Part shown: in pieces, positions 58,940 through 64,000 of the stretch
How the letters are laid out: each line of letters opens with the position of its first letter
Position numbering within the stretch: the stretch's first letter is position 1
Assembly: GCF_004963255.1 (NCBI RefSeq)
Contig: NZ_SUGA01000003.1
Location: forward strand, 170,514-234,513
Length of the DNA: 64,000 bases
Reading direction: 5' to 3'
Source of the DNA: Mesorhizobium sp.
GTDB taxonomy: Bacteria; Pseudomonadota; Alphaproteobacteria; Rhizobiales; Rhizobiaceae
Translations under genes and position numbers: made by a program
Notes under the pieces: model-generated
Told to the model about the DNA's origin: nothing
Database searches by the model: none
Seen by the model: the letters and a program-made list of their open reading frames with translations, nothing else

Positions 58940-61390
58940 TCACTCCGCCGCCTCCGCGAACCCGACCGACGCCATCGGCCGGAACTCATGCTTGTCCTTG
59001 CCGGAGACGCGCTCCGACCATGGATCGACCTGCGCGAATTTCTGGCTGAAGACGAAGCGCTCGAAATAGGCCCGGCGCTTCTCGGCATCGTCGAGGATCT
59101 GCTTCTGGATCTCGGCGGTGCCGATGCGCTTGGCCCATTTGTAGATGCGCTCGAGATAGCGGGCTTGCTCGCGATACATCTGGACGAGCGCCACGATCAC
59201 CTCCAGCGCCTCGTCCTCGGTCTTCACCAGTCCGAGCACTTCCGTGCCCTTGATGTCGAGACCGGCGGCGCCCGCGAAATGGATCTCGTAGCCGGAATCG
59301 ACGCAGACCACGCCGACGTCCTTGCAGGTCGCCTCCGCGCAGTTGCGCGGGCAGCCCGACACCGCCATCTTCACCTTGGCCGGCGTCCACGACCCCCACA
59401 TGAATTTCTCGATGCGGATGCCGAGCCCGGTCGAATCCTGCGTGCCGAAACGGCACCAGTCGGTGCCGACGCAGGTCTTCACCGTGCGCAGGCCCTTGGC
59501 ATAGGCATGGCCCGAGACGAAGCCGGCCTTGCCGAGATCGGCCCACACCGCCGGCAGGTCTTCCTTGCGGATACCCAGCATGTCGATGCGCTGGCCGCCG
59601 GTGACCTTGACCATCGGGATCTCGAACTTGTCGACGACATCGGCAATGGCGCGCAATTCGTTTGCGCTGGTCACTCCGCCCCACATGCGCGGCACCACCG
59701 AATAGGTGCCGTCCTTCTGGATGTTGGCGTGGACGCGCTCATTGATGAAGCGCGACTGATAGTCGTCGGCATATTGGTCGGGCCAGTCGCAGACCAGATA
59801 ATAGTTGAGCGCCGGCCGGCATTTGGCGCAGCCGCAGGAGGTCTTCCATTCGAGCTCCTGCATGATGGCCGGAATTGTCTTCAGGCCCTTCGCCTTGATC
59901 AGGCGCCGCACGTCGTCATGGCCGAGGCCGGTGCAGCCGCACATCGGCTGCACCGCCGCAGGATTGTACGCTTCGCCCAGCGTCAGCTTCAGCAGCTGTT
60001 CGACCAGACCCGTGCATGAGCCGCATGAGGCCGAGGCCTTCGTATGCGCGCGCACATCGTCGAGACCGGTCAGCCCCTTGGTCGTGATCGCGCCGGTGAT
60101 CTTGCCCTTGCAGACGCCGTTGCAGCCGCAGATTTCCGCATCATCCGCCAGTGCCGCAACGGCCGCCAAAGGGTCCGAGGAAACGCCTCCCTGGAACGCC
60201 TGGCCGAAGATCAGCGTATCGCGCATCTGAGAGATATCGGTGGCCTTCTTCTTGAGGTCGTTGAACCAGGCGCCGTCACCCGTCTCGCCGAACAGCACCG
60301 TGCCGATGATGCGGTTGTCCTGCAGCACGAGGCGCTTGTAGATGCCGGCGGATGCGTCGCGCAGGATGATCTCCTCGCGATCCTCGCCATCGGCGAAATC
60401 GCCCAGCGAATAGAGGTCGATACCGGTGACCTTGAGCTTGGTCGGCGTGTCGGAATGGACGAAGCGCCTGTCCTCGCCATCCGCCAGCCCGGCGGCCGCG
60501 ACGCGCGCCATCTCGTAGAGAGGCGCAACCAGTCCGTAGACATGGCCGCCGACTTCGGCGCATTCGCCGAGCGCCATGATCGCGGGATCGGAGGTCAGCA
60601 TGCGGTCGTCGACGACGATGCCGCGATTGACCTCAAGCCCGGCATCCTTGGCCAAAGCGGTGCTCGGGCGGATGCCGACCGCCATCACCACCAGCGTTGC
60701 CGGGATGATCGTGCCGTCCATCAGCTCCACACCCTCGACCTTGCCGTTGCCGACAATCGCCTTGGTGTTAGCCTTGGTCATGACCTTGATGCCCCGCGCC
60801 TCGACGGCCTTCTGCAGCAGGTATCCGGCGGCCGGGTCGAGCTGGCGCTCCATCAGCGTCGGCATGACGTGGAGCACTGTGACGTCCATGCCGCGTTCCT
60901 TGAGCCCTGCCGCGGCTTCGAGGCCGAGCAGGCCGCCGCCGATGACGACCGCCTTGGCGCGCGACTGGGCCGCGAGCAGCATGGCGTTGACGTCGTCGAG
61001 ATCGCGATAGCTGAGCACGCCCGGCAAGTCCTTGCCCGGCACCGGAATGATGAACGGCACCGAGCCGGTGGCGATGACCAGCCGGTCGTAGCTCTCGGTC
61101 ACGCCGTGGTCCGAGGTGACGGTCTTGGCCTCGCGGTCGATCGCGACGATGCGGTGGCCCTTGTAGAGGGTGATGCCATGCTTGATATACCAGCCGTCGC
61201 CATGGATGACGATTTCCTCGAACGCCTTCTCGCCCGACAGCACCGGCGACAGCATGATGCGGTCATAGTTCACGCGCGGCTCGGCGTTGAAGATGGTGAC
61301 GGCGTAGCGGTCGGGCGCTTCCTCCAGCAGGTGCTCCAGCATCCTGCCCGGCGCCATGCCGTTGCCGATGATGACGAGTTTTTGGCTCAT
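58940..61390 (-). CDS. nirB: Assimilatory nitrite reductase large subunit NirB
   Basis: An 816-aa NAD(P)H-nitrite reductase. It has an N-terminal FAD/NAD domain (KLVIIGNGMAPGRMLEHLLE, AVVIGGGLLGLEAAAGL). Two BFD-like [2Fe-2S] domains follow (CGCNGVCKGKITGAI with CGSC, and CGCTGLGHDD with TSCGCAKCRP). The C-terminal siroheme/[4Fe-4S] domain has TCVGTDWCRFG and SGCPRNCAEATCKD. It reduces nitrite to ammonium by six electrons. It lies between the nitrate transporter (13-bp gap) and nirD. Confidence 0.96.
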   Translation of the reverse strand: MSQKLVIIGNGMAPGRMLEHLLEEAPDRYAVTIFNAEPRVNYDRIMLSPVLSGEKAFEEIVIHGDGWYIKHGITLYKGHRIVAIDREAKTVTSDHGVTESYDRLVIATGSVPFIIPVPGKDLPGVLSYRDLDDVNAMLLAAQSRAKAVVIGGGLLGLEAAAGLKERGMDVTVLHVMPTLMERQLDPAAGYLLQKAVEARGIKVMTKANTKAIVGNGKVEGVELMDGTIIPATLVVMAVGIRPSTALAKDAGLEVNRGIVVDDRMLTSDPAIMALGECAEVGGHVYGLVAPLYEMARVAAAGLADGEDRRFVHSDTPTKLKVTGIDLYSLGDFADGEDREEIILRDASAGIYKRLVLQDNRIIGTVLFGETGDGAWFNDLKKKATDISQMRDTLIFGQAFQGGVSSDPLAAVAALADDAEICGCNGVCKGKITGAITTKGLTGLDDVRAHTKASASCGSCTGLVEQLLKLTLGEAYNPAAVQPMCGCTGLGHDDVRRLIKAKGLKTIPAIMQELEWKTSCGCAKCRPALNYYLVCDWPDQYADDYQSRFINERVHANIQKDGTYSVVPRMWGGVTSANELRAIADVVDKFEIPMVKVTGGQRIDMLGIRKEDLPAVWADLGKAGFVSGHAYAKGLRTVKTCVGTDWCRFGTQDSTGLGIRIEKFMWGSWTPAKVKMAVSGCPRNCAEATCKDVGVVCVDSGYEIHFAGAAGLDIKGTEVLGLVKTEDEALEVIVALVQMYREQARYLERIYKWAKRIGTAEIQKQILDDAEKRRAYFERFVFSQKFAQVDPWSERVSGKDKHEFRPMASVGFAEAAE

Positions 61391-61403
61391 GTCGCTCTCC
61401 GGT

Positions 61404-62705
61404 CTATTCGGCGGCGTAGGAAAGGGACGATGTCTTGACGGCGGCCTGGCGCTCCATCCGGCGGATGCTGAAGTGCATCCAGACCAGACAGGACAAGACG
61501 ATCACGAAGAGCAGCATGAAGCAGCTCGACCAGACGCCGGTGAGGTCGTTCAGCGCGCCGAAAACGATCGGCAGGATGAAGCCGCCAAGGCCGCCGATCA
61601 TGCCGACCACGCCACCGACCGCGCCGACGCTCTGCGGATAATAGGCAGGGATGTGCTTGTAGACGGCGGCCTTGCCGAGGCTCATGAAGAAGCCGAGCAC
61701 GGAGGCGACGGCGATGAAGGCGAGCGGGCCGATCTCGAAGTGGAACGGGATCGGCCCGCTGATGCCGCGCACCACGTAATCTGCCGAGGGGAGAGACAGA
61801 ACGAGGGTCGCGACGGCAGAGACGCTGAAGGTCCAATAGAGCACGGTGCGGGCACCGATGCGGTCGGACAGCACGCCGCCATAGGCGCGGAAGATGCTTG
61901 CGGGGATCGAATAGGCGGCGCCGATCATGCCGGCGGTGGCGATGCCAAAGCCGTAGACGCCGATCAGGTAGCGCGGCAGCCAGAGCGACAGCGCCACGAA
62001 CGCGCCGAAGGCGAAGAAATAGTAGAAGGCGAAGCGCCAGACCTGCAGGTTCTTCAGCGGCGCGAATTCCTGCCAGAAGCTCCTCGCCGGCGCCGCCTTG
62101 CCGGCACGGCGCTCGCGGATGACCGGATCGTCGTTGGTGGTGAACCAGAAGACGATCGCCATGACGACCAGCGCCGCGGCCCAGATCAGCGCCACCGACT
62201 GCCAGCCCCAGGCAAGCAGCACGAGCGGCGCCAGGAACTTGGTGACCGCCGCGCCGACATTGCCGACGCCGAAAATGCCGAGCGCCGTGCCTTGTCTGCC
62301 AGCAGGGAAGAAGCGCGAGACATAGGCGACGCCGACGGCGAAGGAGCCGCCTGCAAGGCCGACGCCGAGCGCGGCGACCAGCATCTGCTGATAGGTATGC
62401 GCGAAGGCGAGCAGGAAAGTCGCGACCGCGGCGGCAAGCATCGTCAGAGTGTAGACTAGGCGTCCGCCATAACGGTCGGTCCAGACGCCGAGCACCATGC
62501 GCACGAGCGAACCGGTGAGGATCGGCGTGCCGACGAGCAGGCCGAACTCGGTCTCGTTGAGGCCGAGCTCTTGCTTGATGCGCACGCCGATGATGGAAAA
62601 GATCGTCCACACCGCGAAGCAGACGGTGAAGGCGATGGTGGACATGACGAGCGCCTGCCGGGGAGCACTGTCCTGGCTGGGCGCGGCTGGGAGGTTTGCG
62701 GTCAT
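61404..62705 (-). CDS. narK: Nitrate/nitrite transporter, MFS (NarK/NasA-type)
   Basis: A 433-aa protein with 12 predicted transmembrane segments. The first half has TVCFAVWTIFSIIGVRIK and the MFS loop motif LVRMVLGVWTDRYGGR. The nitrate signature region is LGVGLAGGSFAVGVAYVSRFFP, and the Gly-rich second-half element is VGAVGGVVGMIGGLGGFILP. Arg residues in TM2 and TM8 (SLVRMVLG, IFRAYGG) fit substrate binding. It brings nitrate into the cell for NasA. It lies 67 bp downstream of the small gene at 62773. Confidence 0.92.
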   Translation of the reverse strand: MTANLPAAPSQDSAPRQALVMSTIAFTVCFAVWTIFSIIGVRIKQELGLNETEFGLLVGTPILTGSLVRMVLGVWTDRYGGRLVYTLTMLAAAVATFLLAFAHTYQQMLVAALGVGLAGGSFAVGVAYVSRFFPAGRQGTALGIFGVGNVGAAVTKFLAPLVLLAWGWQSVALIWAAALVVMAIVFWFTTNDDPVIRERRAGKAAPARSFWQEFAPLKNLQVWRFAFYYFFAFGAFVALSLWLPRYLIGVYGFGIATAGMIGAAYSIPASIFRAYGGVLSDRIGARTVLYWTFSVSAVATLVLSLPSADYVVRGISGPIPFHFEIGPLAFIAVASVLGFFMSLGKAAVYKHIPAYYPQSVGAVGGVVGMIGGLGGFILPIVFGALNDLTGVWSSCFMLLFVIVLSCLVWMHFSIRRMERQAAVKTSSLSYAAE

Positions 62706-62772
62706 GGTCGGCTCCGGTTTGCGGCGCAGGGCGGCGCGCCGTGTGTTGTGTTGATCAGCGGCGTGGCATCCG

Positions 62773-62943
62773 TCAGCGCGCCGAGACTTGTGGGCTCATT
62801 TGCAGCACCTTGGCCTCGGTTTCGTGATTGGCGGGAAACAGCAGCATTGCGGCAGCGAAGAGCACCGCAGTCAGCGCGCTGCTCAGCAGGAAATCGCGGC
62901 GGGCGAAATCCTTGAGGGATGTCGTTGCGATCCATGTTGCCAT
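62773..62943 (-). CDS. Small single-pass membrane protein of the nitrate operon
   Basis: A 56-aa protein: a cytoplasmic-looking N-terminus (MATWIATTSLKDFARRDF), one hydrophobic helix (LLSSALTAVLFAAAMLLF) and a short C-terminal tail. The ribosome site GGGAG and the ATG at 62943 come directly after the leader terminator, so it is the first gene of the nitrate transcript. I do not recognise a family. It could aid the transporter or translation initiation. Confidence 0.65.
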   Translation of the reverse strand: MATWIATTSLKDFARRDFLLSSALTAVLFAAAMLLFPANHETEAKVLQMSPQVSAR

Positions 62944-62999
62944 CGTCGTCTCCCGTTGAGCGCCGCTTGGGGCCAGCGCCGTCGATTGCGTGTCGGCCA

Positions 63000-63075
63000 A
63001 AACGAAAAAAGCTGCCGTCCAGGCCCCCTCGCGTCCGTACATCCGGGATCGCGTGTTGACCTGAGCGGCAGCTTT
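63000..63075 (-). terminator. Intrinsic terminator in the nitrate-operon leader
   Basis: On the minus strand, AAAGCTGCCGCTCAGG (63075-63060) pairs with CCTGGACGGCAGCTTT (63023-63008); only two central positions are unpaired. A seven-T run (63010-63004) plus another TTTT follow. The stem is long and the tract strong, so this is an efficient terminator unless an antitermination factor intervenes. It ends about 60 nt before the 62943 ATG. Confidence 0.85.
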
Positions 63076-63101
63076 GCCTGTGGCGCCCGCCATTGGACGC
63101 C
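63067..63101 (-). promoter_or_regulatory. ANTAR (NasT/NasR-type) two-hairpin leader target
   Basis: Minus strand: hairpin P1 is GGCGTCC-AATGGC-GGGCGCC (63101-63082) with a hexaloop carrying A at position 1 and G at position 4. After a 3-nt linker, P2 is GGC-AAAGCT-GCC (63078-63067), whose hexaloop again has A1 and G4. P2 uses bases of the terminator's 5' arm, so binding of an ANTAR protein would favour antitermination. This matches the published two-hairpin ANTAR target rule. Confidence 0.75.
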
Positions 63102-63136
63102 TGTTCTGTTGCCCACGAGGGCTCGGTTATTTCAAA

Positions 63137-63151
63137 GCATGAAGCGTGCCA
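63137..63151 (-). promoter_or_regulatory. Sigma-54 promoter of the nitrate operon
   Basis: TGGCACGCTTCATGC on the minus strand has the -24 GG and -12 GC with exactly 10 bp between, as in the sigma-54 consensus. Transcription would start near 63126 and give a leader of about 183 nt that contains the two-hairpin target and the terminator. Confidence 0.8.
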
Positions 63152-63261
63152 GTTTAACGAGAGATCAGAATTTCATTTAAAATCAACATGCTAACACAAT
63201 GGGCCTGCGGCGGAGCCAAGCTGCAACGCGGTCAAACATTGATCAATGGCATGGACGTGCC

Positions 63262-63276
63262 GCACAAATTTTGTGC
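63262..63276. promoter_or_regulatory. Candidate NtrC-binding site
   Basis: GCACAAA-T-TTTGTGC is a perfect inverted repeat with the GCAC/GTGC ends of NtrC sites, about 110 bp upstream of the sigma-54 -24 element, the normal enhancer distance. A second palindrome CATTGATCAATG lies at 63237-63248. Confidence 0.55.
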
Positions 63277-63302
63277 ATCGCACAAGACTGATGCGGAAAT
63301 GA

Positions 63303-64000
63303 TCAGGCGCGTTTCTGGCCGGCAATGTAGGCGTCGATCCGGTCCGGATCGAAGATCTGGCCGTCGAAAAATCCGTCGGGACCAAGCACCAGGCTCGCCC
63401 CCGCCGAACCGACCGGCGTCGCAACCTTCAGCGCCCCTTCGACCTTGGCATTGGCGCCGGGCAGCGCCACGCCGAGCGGTTTCAGCGCCGAGCGGTAGAG
63501 ATCGGGCCGATAGCAGTCGCGGGCGATGGCGAGGTTCTGCGGCGTGTGCGGCAACTGTCCCCAGCGCACCATTTGCGTGTAGAACCACAGCGCATGGCTC
63601 TTCCAGGGGAAGTTCGCCGCCTTGTCGAAGGGCAGGAAGAAATCCTCGACGCTCCGCTCGACGCCGCCGCCAAGCTGAAGGCGTCCGGTGAGCGCCGGCA
63701 TCTGGATCGCCTCCGGCTGGCCAAGGAAGGCGGGCCTCGCCATCAGCACGGCCAGCTCGCCGCGGTTCGCCGGGTCTTGGCACCAGCGTGCGGAATGATG
63801 CAGTGCCCTCAAGAGCGCCGCCATCGCCTCTGGATTCTCCTCCGCCCACACCTTACGCGCGCCGATCACCTTCTCCGGGCTGTTGCGCCACAAAAGCGCT
63901 TTGACGGTGACGATGTGGCCGGTGCCGGCCGCCACGGCCGCGCTGTTCCAGGGCTCGCCGACGCAATAGCCGTCGATGCGGCCGGCAGCCAGCGCATCGG
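63303..64000 (-). CDS. nasS: Nitrate-binding protein, NasS-type sensor (or NrtA/CmpA), C-terminal part
   Basis: The window ends inside this gene; about 232 C-terminal codons are seen. It starts with IDGYCVGEPWNSAAV at the edge, followed by NSPEKVIGARKVWAEENPEA and ANFPWKSHALWFYTQMVRWG, which are diagnostic of the NrtA/CmpA/NasS group. In NasTS systems NasS is a cytoplasmic nitrate/nitrite sensor that sequesters the ANTAR protein NasT. The ANTAR-type leader immediately downstream makes NasS more likely than a transporter subunit. The N-terminus, and thus any signal peptide, is outside the window. Confidence 0.72.
   Translation of the reverse strand, partial: DALAAGRIDGYCVGEPWNSAAVAAGTGHIVTVKALLWRNSPEKVIGARKVWAEENPEAMAALLRALHHSARWCQDPANRGELAVLMARPAFLGQPEAIQMPALTGRLQLGGGVERSVEDFFLPFDKAANFPWKSHALWFYTQMVRWGQLPHTPQNLAIARDCYRPDLYRSALKPLGVALPGANAKVEGALKVATPVGSAGASLVLGPDGFFDGQIFDPDRIDAYIAGQKRA

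Overview
The window is GC-rich, densely coded alphaproteobacterial DNA. Several features point to a Rhizobiales/Phyllobacteriaceae genome, most likely Mesorhizobium or a close relative: five binding-protein-dependent sugar importers, many Gfo/Idh/MocA dehydrogenases and TIM-barrel isomerases, a NasTS-style nitrate assimilation operon, and a two-hairpin intergenic repeat (52266-52370, with a decayed copy at 28416-28463) that I recognise from Mesorhizobium intergenic regions. This assignment is an inference. I saw no rRNA, tRNA, CRISPR array, insertion sequence or prophage.

Region 1 (1-20410) is a very large carbohydrate catabolic locus. Leftward from about 1.1 kb lie a PfkB kinase and a GatZ/KbaZ-type aldolase subunit. 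Rightward is a LacI-family regulator. Next come an esterase and a Gfo/Idh/MocA dehydrogenase (leftward), diverging from an aldolase, a second PfkB kinase, a MalK-type ABC importer, two TIM-barrel isomerases, a second dehydrogenase, an alpha/beta hydrolase, an RPE-like epimerase and a ROK kinase. After a strong terminator there is a second importer (RbsB/RbsC plus a single-domain ATPase) and a third dehydrogenase. A palindromic LacI-type operator (TTACG/TGACG-N2-CGTAA) sits in all three promoter regions, at 1173, 4559 and 16305. I infer one regulon.

Region 2 (20606-31930) is mixed: an AmiC-like binding protein without signal peptide, a small dimeric-barrel protein and an HD-GYP/LuxR fusion regulator; an FMN reductase; a class III aminotransferase; an LhgO-like flavoprotein; KTSC and AlkB-like proteins; a periplasmic cupin; and an NmrA-like/MscS/Rrf2 group joined by three copies of a TTAAGGAT-N7-ATCCTTAA operator.

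Region 3 (31998-43891) starts with an orphan nuoD. It continues with an amino-sugar-like locus (SIS, GntR, ROK, PIG-L-like, importer) that diverges from a second importer. Neither importer has its own ATPase gene.

Region 4 (43931-55892) holds a methyltransferase/TetR pair. It then has a polyol or inositol-like locus under an RpiR regulator with IolR-type GGAA-N6-TTCC sites: Gfo/Idh, SDR, mannitol-dehydrogenase family, TIM barrel and an RbsB-A-C-C importer.

Region 5 (55917-64000, leftward) is assimilatory nitrate reduction: nasS (partial), a 56-aa membrane protein, narK, nirB, nirD and nasA. It is preceded by a sigma-54 promoter, an NtrC-like site and a leader that folds as an ANTAR (NasT) two-hairpin target overlapping an intrinsic terminator.
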